NCBI GenBank assembly: GCA_047629355.1
Contig: JBLHWU010000205.1
Coordinates: forward strand, 1-11,022
Direction of reading: 5' to 3'
From: CAYUNA01 sp047629355
GTDB taxonomy: Bacteria; Bacteroidota; Bacteroidia; Chitinophagales; Saprospiraceae
Length of the DNA: 11,022 nt
Part shown: positions 1 through 6,599 of the stretch, piece by piece
Layout: each line of letters opens with the position of its first letter
Numbering within the stretch: position 1 is the first letter of the stretch
Notes under the pieces: generated by a model
Databases searched by the model: none
Told to the model about the DNA's origin: nothing
What the model saw: only the letters and a program-made list of their open reading frames with translations
Position numbers and translations under genes: made by a program

Positions 1-3
1 TTT

Positions 4-70
4 GAAGCTCGAAAATCTTATGATTTTCTCCCTTCTCATATTGACCCACACTTTTCATCGTAGAGCCATT
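4..70 (+). repeat. 3' part of a dispersed structured repeat (left half lies outside the window)
   Basis: Bases 4-35 form a hairpin: GAAG pairs with CTTC and GAAAATC pairs with GATTTTC, around a TTAT loop, with a 3x3 internal mismatch. The segment GAAGCTCGAAAATC is identical to one arm of the hairpin at 6395-6436 read on the minus strand. Bases 54-69 (TTCATCG, two changed bases, then GAGCCAT) match 14 of 16 bases of 8901-8916, the right closing arm of the element at 8731-8915. Having a hairpin and then this arm in the same order as that element suggests the 3' end of the same family. The matching left arm should lie just outside the window. Confidence 0.6.
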
Positions 71-109
71 TAGGTCAAGTTTCTCTTTCAAAATATCAAC
101 AATAATTTT

Positions 110-151
110 ACAACATACAACATACACCATATACCATATACCATACAGCAT
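110..151 (+). repeat. Six-copy 7-bp tandem repeat overlapping the metH start codon
   Basis: Six consecutive heptamers can be read from base 110: ACAACAT, ACAACAT, ACACCAT, ATACCAT, ATACCAT, ACAGCAT. The A and T of the last unit are the first two bases of the metH ATG at 150. The period of 7 is uninterrupted, and variation is limited to positions 2 and 4 of the unit. There is no Shine-Dalgarno sequence here, so the array is the leader immediately upstream of translation. A change in copy number would change leader length but not the reading frame. A regulatory role is inference. Confidence 0.85.
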
Positions 152-3100
152 GAGCAAGGCATTATACAAAGCTATAAAAGAACGGATTTTAATCATTGAT
201 GGCGCAATGGGTTCGTTGATTCAAGGCTATGGATTGACGGAAGCAGATTATCGGGCAGAAATTTTGAAAGACCATCCGAGCGACTTGAAAGGTAACCATG
301 ATTTGCTGTCTTTGACGCGCCCAGATGTGATTGAAGAAATTCATAAATTATACCTTGAAGTAGGCGCAGACATTATTGAAACCAATACTTTTTCGAGTAC
401 CAGCATCGCGCAAGCAGATTATGATACCGAAGCAGTCGTTTATGAAATGAATAAGGCAGCTGCAGCAATTGCCAAAAAAGCGGCTGACGAATATACTCAA
501 AAAGACCCTTCTAAACCTCGTTTCGTAGCAGGTGCAATTGGACCAACCAATAAAACACTTTCTCTTTCACCCGATGTAAATGACCCTGGTTATCGGGCAG
601 CTAATTTTGATGAAATTAAAGATGCATACATTGAACAAGGACGTGGTTTATTGGATGGCGGTGCTGACCTTTTATTGATTGAAACAGTGTTTGATACGTT
701 GAATGCAAAAGCAGCAATTTTCGCCATCGAAGAATTGAATGAGGAACGCGGCATTCGAATTCCAGTGATGATTTCGGGAACGATTACCGATGCGAGTGGA
801 CGGACTTTGTCGGGTCAAACGGTAGAGGCATTTTGGATTTCTGTGAAACATGCCCGACCATTTTGTGTAGGTCTGAATTGTGCATTGGGAGCAGAAGAAA
901 TGCGTCCACATATTGAATCCTTAGCTAAAATTGCCGATTGCTATATTCATGCTTACCCAAACGCTGGATTGCCCAACGAAATGGGGGAATACGACCAAAC
1001 GCCGCACCAAATGTGTAGCCATGTCGAAGATTTTGCAAGCAATGGTTTTGTAAATATATTAGGGGGTTGCTGTGGTTCGACGCCAGCGCATATTCAGCGT
1101 ATTGCGGAGCAAGTTAGTCATCTTGCACCGCGAGAAATTCCGAAAAATACCCCACTGACGATGTTGAGTGGAATGGAGCCGTTGATTTTACGACCAGAAA
1201 TAAATTTCATCAATGTTGGTGAACGAACGAATGTAACGGGTAGCCGAAAATTCGCCCGACTTATCAAAACCAATGCTTACGACGAAGCGCTTTCTGTCGC
1301 TCAACATCAAGTGGAAGGTGGCGCACAGGTCATTGACGTGAATATGGACGAAGGCTTGCTCGATAGTAAAGCGGCGATGGTCAAATTTTTGAACTTAGTA
1401 ATGGCTGAACCAGACATTGCGAAGTTGCCGATTATGATTGATTCGTCAAAATGGGAGGTAATTGAAGCAGGTTTGAAATGTGTGCAAGGGAAGTGCATCG
1501 TGAATTCCATTTCGATGAAAGAAGGGATTCCAGAATTTAAACGTCAAGCCAATTTAGCTCGAAAATATGGGGCGGCGGTCGTCGTAATGGCATTTGATGA
1601 AGATGGACAAGCAGATACAAAAGACCGAAAAGTAGACATTTGTACGCGTGCCTACAAGATTTTGACGGAAGAAGTTGGCTTCCCTCCGGAGGACATTATT
1701 TTCGACCCAAATATCTTTGCGGTAGCGACTGGTTTGGAAGAACACAATAATTACGGAGTTGATTTTATTGAAGCAACCCGAGAAATAAAAGCGAACTGTC
1801 CAGGTGTGAAAATTAGTGGGGGAGTGAGTAATTTCTCTTTTAGTTTTAGAGGAAATAACGTCGTTCGAGAAGCAATGCACTCGTCATTTTTATACCATGC
1901 CATCCAAGCAGGAATGGATATGGGTATCGTAAATGCAGGGATGATTGAGGTTTATGAAGACATTCCAAAAGATTTGTTGGATAGGGTAGAGGACGTACTT
2001 TTCAACCGCCGTGATGATGCAACGGAGCGCTTGATTGATTATGCGGAAGGGGTAAAAGGCGTCGGCGGAAGACAAGTTGTTGCGAATCTTGAATGGCGAG
2101 AATTGTCCTTGAAAAAACGATTGGAACACGCGTTGGTGCGGGGTATCACGGAATTTATTGTGGAAGATACGGAGGAGGCGCGACTGCAGCATACCTCACC
2201 GTTGCAAGTAATTGAAGGACCATTGATGGATGGAATGTCTGTCGTTGGTGACTTGTTTGGTGCAGGTAAAATGTTCTTGCCACAGGTGGTGAAAAGTGCT
2301 CGAGTCATGAAGCGAGCGGTGGCACATTTAACGCCTTATATTGAATTAGAAAAAGCAGCTTCCGGCAAGAGTTCCAGAGGAAAAATCTTGATGGCAACGG
2401 TAAAAGGGGATGTGCATGATATTGGTAAAAATATCGTTGGCGTCGTCTTGGGTTGTAACAATTACGACATTCTTGATATGGGGGTAATGGTGCCTGCTAA
2501 GAAAATTTTGGATACGGCAATTGCTGAAGATGTGGACATTATTGGACTGAGTGGCTTGATTACGCCGTCTTTAGATGAAATGGTTTATGTTGCAAAAGAA
2601 ATGGAGCGTCGAGGCATGAAAATTCCACTGCTAATTGGTGGTGCAACAACTTCCAAAACGCATACGGCAGTGAAAATTGAGCCGAATTATTCTGCACCAG
2701 TACATTACGTTTTGGATGCAAGTCGAAGTGTTTCTGTTGCGTCTACTTTATTGAGTGAAGATGAAGATTTACGAAGCAATTTCATTTTAGATACCAAAAA
2801 AGAATACGAGCGCGTTCGGGTTCAACGAGCCAATCGAACCTCGCATAAGCAGTATTTGACCATCAATGAAGCGCGGAAGAATAAGCTGCAAATGGATTGG
2901 GAGGATTATACGCCGACGAAGCCAAGTTTTATTGGAACAAAAGTGTTTGACAATTATTCTATTGAAGAATTGGCGGAGTATATTGATTGGACACCATTCT
3001 TTTCTAGTTGGCAAATGCGGGGTAAATTTCCTGCGATTTTGGAAGATGAAAAATTGGGTGTTGAAGCGAAAAAATTATACAATGATGCGCGCAGTATGTT

Positions 3101-3836
3101 GCGTCGTATTATTGATGAAAAATGGTTGACGGCAAAGGCGGTAATTGGCATTTATCCAACAAATGTGGTGAATGATGATAGTTTAGAAATCTATAAAGAT
3201 GAGACTCGGGGAGAGGTGATTGAAAATTTCCACCATTTACGACAGCAAGTGAAAAAAGCGGCAGGACAACCTAATATTTGTTTGACTGACTTTATTTTAC
3301 CAAAAGAAACGGGTAAAACGGACTATATCGGTTCATTTGCGGTTTCGACCGGTTTTGGTATTGAAAAATGGGTGAAGCATTTTGAAGACGAATTGGATGA
3401 TTATAACGCCATTATGGTGAAAGCATTGGCAGACCGTTTGGCGGAAGCTTTTGCAGAACGCATGCATGAGCGCGTCCGTAAAGAATTTTGGGGTTATGCC
3501 AACGAAGAAGCTTTAGCAAATACCGATTTGATTTCTGAAAAATACAAAGGCATTCGACCTGCACCTGGCTATCCTGCCTGTCCAGAACATACCGAAAAAC
3601 AAGTGCTTTGGAAGATGATGGATGTGGAAGCAAAAACGGGCATCAAGCTAACGGAAAGTTGTGCGATGTACCCGACGGCGGCAGTTAGCGGCTGGTATTT
3701 TGCGCATCCAAAATCAAAATATTTCACGGTTACGGGTTTGTCAAAAGACCAGATTGAAGATTATGCGGAGCGTAAAGAGATGTCGATTGTGGATATGGAA
3801 CGTTGGTTGGGGAGTGTGTTGAATTATGATGTGTAA
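150..3836 (+). CDS. metH: Cobalamin-dependent methionine synthase
   Basis: This cytosolic enzyme moves a methyl group from 5-methyltetrahydrofolate through cobalamin to homocysteine, making methionine and tetrahydrofolate. The 1228 residues match the full E. coli-type length and all four modules are visible. The homocysteine-binding barrel (about 1-325) has the zinc-ligand cysteines C244 in GLNC and C307/C308 in GGCCGS. The pterin-binding barrel (about 350-610) opens with NVGERTNVTGS from residue 355. The cap and cobalamin domain (about 640-880) has GDVHDIGKN at 753-761, with H756 as the lower cobalt ligand. The reactivation domain (about 900-1225) has RPAPGYPACP at 1136-1145, the S-adenosylmethionine-binding motif. 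The chosen start gives an N-terminus like the family (ERILIIDGAMGSLIQ). No frameshift or missing key residue was seen. No metF gene lies beside it, and no cobalamin riboswitch is visible in the 149 upstream bases. It is followed by a strong hairpin terminator and appears monocistronic at its 3' side. Confidence 0.98.
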   Translation: MSKALYKAIKERILIIDGAMGSLIQGYGLTEADYRAEILKDHPSDLKGNHDLLSLTRPDVIEEIHKLYLEVGADIIETNTFSSTSIAQADYDTEAVVYEMNKAAAAIAKKAADEYTQKDPSKPRFVAGAIGPTNKTLSLSPDVNDPGYRAANFDEIKDAYIEQGRGLLDGGADLLLIETVFDTLNAKAAIFAIEELNEERGIRIPVMISGTITDASGRTLSGQTVEAFWISVKHARPFCVGLNCALGAEEMRPHIESLAKIADCYIHAYPNAGLPNEMGEYDQTPHQMCSHVEDFASNGFVNILGGCCGSTPAHIQRIAEQVSHLAPREIPKNTPLTMLSGMEPLILRPEINFINVGERTNVTGSRKFARLIKTNAYDEALSVAQHQVEGGAQVIDVNMDEGLLDSKAAMVKFLNLVMAEPDIAKLPIMIDSSKWEVIEAGLKCVQGKCIVNSISMKEGIPEFKRQANLARKYGAAVVVMAFDEDGQADTKDRKVDICTRAYKILTEEVGFPPEDIIFDPNIFAVATGLEEHNNYGVDFIEATREIKANCPGVKISGGVSNFSFSFRGNNVVREAMHSSFLYHAIQAGMDMGIVNAGMIEVYEDIPKDLLDRVEDVLFNRRDDATERLIDYAEGVKGVGGRQVVANLEWRELSLKKRLEHALVRGITEFIVEDTEEARLQHTSPLQVIEGPLMDGMSVVGDLFGAGKMFLPQVVKSARVMKRAVAHLTPYIELEKAASGKSSRGKILMATVKGDVHDIGKNIVGVVLGCNNYDILDMGVMVPAKKILDTAIAEDVDIIGLSGLITPSLDEMVYVAKEMERRGMKIPLLIGGATTSKTHTAVKIEPNYSAPVHYVLDASRSVSVASTLLSEDEDLRSNFILDTKKEYERVRVQRANRTSHKQYLTINEARKNKLQMDWEDYTPTKPSFIGTKVFDNYSIEELAEYIDWTPFFSSWQMRGKFPAILEDEKLGVEAKKLYNDARSMLRRIIDEKWLTAKAVIGIYPTNVVNDDSLEIYKDETRGEVIENFHHLRQQVKKAAGQPNICLTDFILPKETGKTDYIGSFAVSTGFGIEKWVKHFEDELDDYNAIMVKALADRLAEAFAERMHERVRKEFWGYANEEALANTDLISEKYKGIRPAPGYPACPEHTEKQVLWKMMDVEAKTGIKLTESCAMYPTAAVSGWYFAHPKSKYFTVTGLSKDQIEDYAERKEMSIVDMERWLGSVLNYDV

Positions 3837-3851
3837 GAAGGTAAGGATTTT

Positions 3852-3898
3852 TTCAGAGGGAGTAAAAATTGTAGTTTTTCATTTTTACTCTCTCTGAA
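3852..3898 (+). terminator. Terminator downstream of metH
   Basis: Bases 3852-3868 (TTCAGAGGGAGTAAAAA) pair with 3882-3898 over 17 positions with one G-T wobble, and one more T-A pair closes the loop of about 11 bases. The stem starts 15 bases after the metH stop codon and is followed by a pyrimidine-rich, T-rich tract (3899-3925). Position and structure fit an intrinsic terminator for metH. Confidence 0.8.
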
Positions 3899-3971
3899 TG
3901 ATTTTTCTCTTCTCTTCTTCTTTTTAAAGTGTAAAAATCTTTATTCCTTAGACTTGTTGCCCTTTAAGGGC

Positions 3972-4061
3972 ACCTACTTAATAAATACTCAGCTATTAAA
4001 AAAAGCCTTACGATTGTACAATCGCAAGGCTTTTTTTTTATCGTAAGGAACACGAAATAAA
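3972..4061 (+). repeat. Split copy of a small dispersed box, interrupted by a hairpin segment
   Basis: The left part ACCTACTTA (3972-3980) and the right part GGAACACGAAATAAA (4047-4061) are contiguous in the minus-strand copy at 6195-6218. Here about 65 bp separate them, including the terminator-like hairpin at 3998-4039. A third, more diverged copy (4352-4380, minus strand) also keeps CTTAGGAAC uninterrupted, so insertion here is more likely than deletion in the others. A short hairpin (TGCCC, loop TTTAA, GGGCA; 3958-3972) adjoins the left part. Confidence 0.6.
3998..4039. terminator. Bidirectional terminator-like hairpin
   Basis: The symmetric stem is centred between 4017 and 4018. A run of seven A, then GCCTT, one mismatch, and CGATTGT pair with ACAATCG, AAGGC and a run of nine T. 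The single mismatch is A-C on the plus strand but becomes a G-T wobble in a minus-strand transcript. The A run on one side and T run on the other allow termination in both directions, which suits its place between the convergent genes metH and the dehydrogenase. Confidence 0.75.
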
Positions 4062-4064
4062 TTA

Positions 4065-4223
4065 GTAAAAACGATTCAATAACTTGGGCCATTATGCTTG
4101 TCCTTTTCCCTTCTAAAAAACACAAAAAATAGTTCCGTAACGAAGGCTATGCAACGATTTTTTGAATTCTTTAGAAGAAAAAATTACGGCGCATTATGGT
4201 CCAACTTATTAAATCGTTTTTAC
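4065..4223. repeat. 159-bp fold-back (MITE-like) repeat
   Basis: Almost the whole segment is one imperfect inverted repeat. GTAAAAACGATT at the left end pairs with AATCGTTTTTAC at the right end, and the arms stay matched over about 33 bases with four mismatches. Weaker pairing continues inward around TTCTAAA and its complement TTTAGAA. The element is flanked on each side by TTA (4062-4064 and 4224-4226), which may be a 3-bp target duplication but is short enough to be chance. No ORF is contained in it. It resembles a non-autonomous mobile element or a structured RNA; the sequence alone does not decide. Confidence 0.6.
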
Positions 4224-4236
4224 TTATCTTACATTC

Positions 4237-4339
4237 TTGAGCGGATATTTAGTCCATATTTTTCACTTTAAAAATGCTCATTATATCAACATAAATGGCA
4301 CTTTTAAAGCAAAAAATAGGAACGAAATCTTCCGCTCAA
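4237..4339. repeat. 103-bp fold-back hairpin repeat
   Basis: The ends TTGAGCGGA (4237-4245) and TCCGCTCAA (4331-4339) are perfectly complementary. The arms stay complementary inward with small bulges to CTTTAAAAATGC (4266-4277), opposite GCACTTTTAAAG (4298-4309), leaving a loop of about 20 bases. It sits 10 bases after the fold-back at 4065-4223 but shares no obvious sequence with it. It lies downstream of the dehydrogenase on the minus strand and could affect the 3' end of that transcript. Confidence 0.6.
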
Positions 4340-4351
4340 AAAAGTAACTTT

Positions 4352-4380
4352 ATTTAATTCGCGTTCCTAAGGAACGAGGT
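4352..4380 (-). repeat. Diverged copy of the small dispersed box, with hairpin
   Basis: Read on the minus strand this segment is ACCTCGTTCCTTAGGAACG followed by CGAATTAAAT. It shares ACCT, CTTAGGAAC, CGAA and the AT-rich tail with the box at 6195-6218. CGTTCC (4362-4367) and GGAACG (4371-4376) form a six-pair stem with a 3-base loop. It begins about 30 bases after the stop codon of the dehydrogenase in the direction of transcription. The stem resembles the GC-rich hairpins at 6366-6386 and 8829-8849 in layout (CCTCG, short stem, 3-base loop). There is no T run straight after it, so a terminator call would be weak. Confidence 0.5.
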
Positions 4381-4409
4381 CCTAACCGTTAACCGTTTTC
4401 TGACAATCA

Positions 4410-6038
4410 TTAAAAAATGAACCGGGTCGAAAGAGAATTCGATAAATCATTTTTAATAATGTCGTTAAATAAGGCCTTATTCACTTCAATATTTTTGGTT
4501 GCTACAACCGACCGAATCGAGAACGAGCGCAACGCGTCAAGTATAGAAAGCGTGCCCTGAGCAGAATCTTTACGACCAGAGAACGGAAAGGTATCAGGTC
4601 CGCGTTGACATTGTGCATTGATATTTACACGAGTCACTTGATTGACCAGTGGGTCAATGAGTTGGGCAATTTGAGCGGAGTCCGTGCCGAAAATGGAACA
4701 CTGCTGACCATGGTCACTGTTAATCAAATATTGAATCGGTTGTTCCAAATCGTCAAAAACAGCAATGGGAATGACGGGTCCAAATTGTTCCTCTGTATAA
4801 AGTGTCATACCTTCCGAAACAGGATACACAACCGTTGGAAATACAAACGATGCACTGCCTGTGCCCCCTTCAGTATTAACAATATTTGCGCCTTTCGCAA
4901 CGGCATCTTGAATGACAGAATCGAGGTATTGCGGCTTTCCAGGCTCTGCAACAGGGGTAATGTTCACACCTTTTTCCCAAGGCATACCAGCTTTAAGATT
5001 CTGAAGGGCGGCATTAAGTTTTTCGATAAAACTATCGGCAATGCTTCTGTGAACAAAAACGATTTTTATTGCCGTACAACGTTGACCATTAAAAGACAAA
5101 GAGCCCAAAACGACTTCTTTAACCGTCAGATCAATATCAGCATTCTCAAGGATAATTGCCGCATTTTTAGCATCAAGACCTAAAACAGAGCGCAAACGGT
5201 TGACTTTTGGATGCGATTTTTGTAATCTATCCGCCATTTTTGACGAACCAATTAATGTCAAAACATCAACTTTTCCAGAAGTCATAATAGGAGGCACAAC
5301 GACCGAGCCACGACCATATAAGAAATTGATAGCACCTGCTGGGAAACATTTTTGATAGGCATCTTGAAAAATATTATGCAGCATAATACCTTGACGCGGC
5401 GGTTTGAACATCACGACATTACCCATAATTAGCGCAGGAATAAGCATCGTATAAGTCTCATTCAATGGATAATTGAATGGGCCCATACACAACACGATAC
5501 CCAACGGCGAGCGACGAATTTGACCAATAATGCCTTGTTCCATGCGGAAACCACTACTGTCACGGTCTAATTTTTTCAATTCGTCAATTGTGGCGTAAAT
5601 ATATTCGACGGTGCGGTCAAATTCTTTTTCGGAGTCCGCGAGGCTTTTGCCGATTTCCCACATGAGACAATTGACAACATGACTGCGGTAGCCAATCATC
5701 ATTTTTGTAAATTTTTCGACGCAGTGAATACGCTCTTTAACGGACATTGTGGGCCACGCACCACGTCCATTATTGTAGGCTTTGACCGCAGAATCTAATG
5801 CTGCAACGGCTTCTTTTTCGCCAATAAGTGGATAAGAACCAAGTAATACGGGTTCTAAATTACCTTTCTCAGTACGAACGCTGATGGGCGAAAAAACTTC
5901 TTGAACGGGACCGTCCCAATCAACAATTTTGCCGTCAAGCAAGTAAGAACGTTGATGGATAGGTTCGCCAAAAGCATATTCCGCAGGGATAGTCTCAGCA
6001 GTAGGAAAGAGACTTTGTAATTTCGGTGATTCTAACAT
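4410..6038 (-). CDS. Aldehyde dehydrogenase, GapN-like (probable NADP-dependent non-phosphorylating glyceraldehyde-3-phosphate dehydrogenase)
   Basis: The protein has 542 residues and an aldehyde dehydrogenase superfamily fold. Members of the GapN type oxidise glyceraldehyde 3-phosphate to 3-phosphoglycerate in the cytosol and make NADPH, bypassing the ATP-yielding step of glycolysis. Visible motifs are the oxyanion asparagine N189 in GPFNYPLNE, the cofactor-binding lysine K212 in MFKPP, the catalytic cysteine C321 in SFNGQRCTA, and EEQFGP at 416-421. The C-terminal signature RGPDTFPFSGRKDSAQGTLS (479-498) fits the phosphorylated-substrate group as I recall it. The usual ELGGK segment reads VLGLDAKN (285-292), so the usual general-base glutamate is replaced by valine. 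From memory this LGL(D/E)AKN form is shared by Bacteroidota relatives. About 75 residues before the core and a 30-residue tail are within the range I recall for this group. The start is the first ATG, in an AT-rich leader with no clear ribosome site. Superfamily is certain; substrate is inferred. Confidence 0.93.
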   Translation of the reverse strand: MLESPKLQSLFPTAETIPAEYAFGEPIHQRSYLLDGKIVDWDGPVQEVFSPISVRTEKGNLEPVLLGSYPLIGEKEAVAALDSAVKAYNNGRGAWPTMSVKERIHCVEKFTKMMIGYRSHVVNCLMWEIGKSLADSEKEFDRTVEYIYATIDELKKLDRDSSGFRMEQGIIGQIRRSPLGIVLCMGPFNYPLNETYTMLIPALIMGNVVMFKPPRQGIMLHNIFQDAYQKCFPAGAINFLYGRGSVVVPPIMTSGKVDVLTLIGSSKMADRLQKSHPKVNRLRSVLGLDAKNAAIILENADIDLTVKEVVLGSLSFNGQRCTAIKIVFVHRSIADSFIEKLNAALQNLKAGMPWEKGVNITPVAEPGKPQYLDSVIQDAVAKGANIVNTEGGTGSASFVFPTVVYPVSEGMTLYTEEQFGPVIPIAVFDDLEQPIQYLINSDHGQQCSIFGTDSAQIAQLIDPLVNQVTRVNINAQCQRGPDTFPFSGRKDSAQGTLSILDALRSFSIRSVVATKNIEVNKALFNDIIKNDLSNSLSTRFIF

Positions 6039-6067
6039 AATTGATTGATTGTAAAATTTATGATAAA

Positions 6068-6228
6068 AATTTAATTACGCTTATTTTCTACAAAACCGAC
6101 TAATTAGAATTCGGTTCTAACAGGATAAATGTTGGAAATAATCGTGATTGGTTTGTCCATTTTACCCGTTTTAATTTCCGAATTTAATTGCGCTTTTATT
6201 TCGTGTTCCTAAGTAGGTAATCGTGATT
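6068..6228 (+). repeat. Interleaved direct repeats upstream of the dehydrogenase
   Basis: AATTTAATT, A or G, CGCTT, then an AT tract occurs at 6068-6087 and again at 6181-6201, the second copy with two extra T. TAATCGTGATT occurs exactly at 6139-6149 and 6218-6228. An inverted relation also exists: AATTAGAATTCGG (6103-6113 region) against CCGAATTTAATT (6178-6189). The segment lies in the 5' flank of the minus-strand dehydrogenase and contains no ORF. It may be the promoter region or decayed repeat DNA. I could not identify a promoter with confidence. Confidence 0.45.
6195..6218 (-). repeat. Intact copy of the small dispersed box
   Basis: On the minus strand this reads ACCTACTTA directly followed by GGAACACGAAATAAA. 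It is the contiguous counterpart of the split copy at 3972-4061 and lies in opposite orientation on the other side of the dehydrogenase gene. Exact identity over both parts (9 and 15 bases) makes chance similarity unlikely. Confidence 0.65.
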
Positions 6229-6232
6229 ATGT

Positions 6233-6267
6233 ATGATTTTAAAACTATATTTTTCTTTTAAAATCAT
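6233..6267. repeat. Perfect 12-bp AT-rich hairpin
   Basis: ATGATTTTAAAA (6233-6244) and TTTTAAAATCAT (6256-6267) are perfect inverted copies around an 11-base loop. There is no adjacent gene end and no long T run outside the stem, so it is recorded as a hairpin rather than a terminator. Confidence 0.55.
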
Positions 6268-6306
6268 TCAACGACAGCTGCTATTAAAGGGTTTTTAAAG
6301 AAAATT

Positions 6307-6484
6307 ATGATTCTTTGACAAATCTAGTGAGATACAAGTTTGTTCTTGTCCCTCAAAACCCTACCCGCGCTGCCGCAGGTAGCGCGCACTGTGTTTTAAG
6401 AAGCTCGGAAATCGTAAGATTTTCGAGCTTCTTAAAGTTCAAGGAATACTTCGTTCCACGAATTTGTCAAAGAACCAAAATCAT
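6307..6484 (+). repeat. Cruciform-like structured element, copy 1
   Basis: A closing stem joins TTCTTTGACAAAT (6311-6323) to ATTTGTCAAAGAA (6462-6474), 13 perfect pairs, with extra pairs outside between ATGA and TCAT. Three hairpins lie inside. H1 (6328-6355) has TGAG against CTCA and ACAAG against CTTGT. H2 (6366-6386) has nine pairs including one G-T, around a GCA loop. H3 (6395-6436) has 19 pairs with one G-T, around GTAA. The core from TTTGACAAA through CCTCAAAA, H2 and ACT reappears in the same order at 8759-8854. A 67-codon ORF crosses this segment but looks incidental. Function unknown; candidates are a REP/MITE-like mobile element or a structured RNA. Confidence 0.65.
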
Positions 6485-6599
6485 CAAAAAAATCTTAGCC
6501 GTAAAATTTTATACATAATTACGGTAACTTACTTATCCGTGGCATTTAGTTGAATCGGGTTCTTGTTTTAATCAGGCAACGTGCAGCAGCATATTGTTT
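6485..6599. other. Short gene-less stretch
   Basis: This AT-rich stretch lies between the cruciform-like element and the doubtful ORF. I see no coding signal, repeat or terminator in it. Confidence 0.4.

Noticed and set aside
1..149. Cobalamin or S-adenosylmethionine riboswitch upstream of metH
   Set aside because: Expected for this gene in many bacteria, but no B12-box-like or SAM-type conserved core is visible in the 149 bases. The visible structure matches a dispersed repeat instead.
110..151. CRISPR array
   Set aside because: The units are 7 bp and directly adjacent, with no spacers and no cas genes in the window.
4605..5183. 192-codon plus-strand ORF
   Set aside because: It lies wholly inside the well-supported aldehyde dehydrogenase gene on the other strand, and its translation has no recognisable domain.
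6315..6518. 67-codon plus-strand ORF
   Set aside because: It runs through the hairpins of a structured repeat element, so its sequence is explained by the repeat and not by protein coding.
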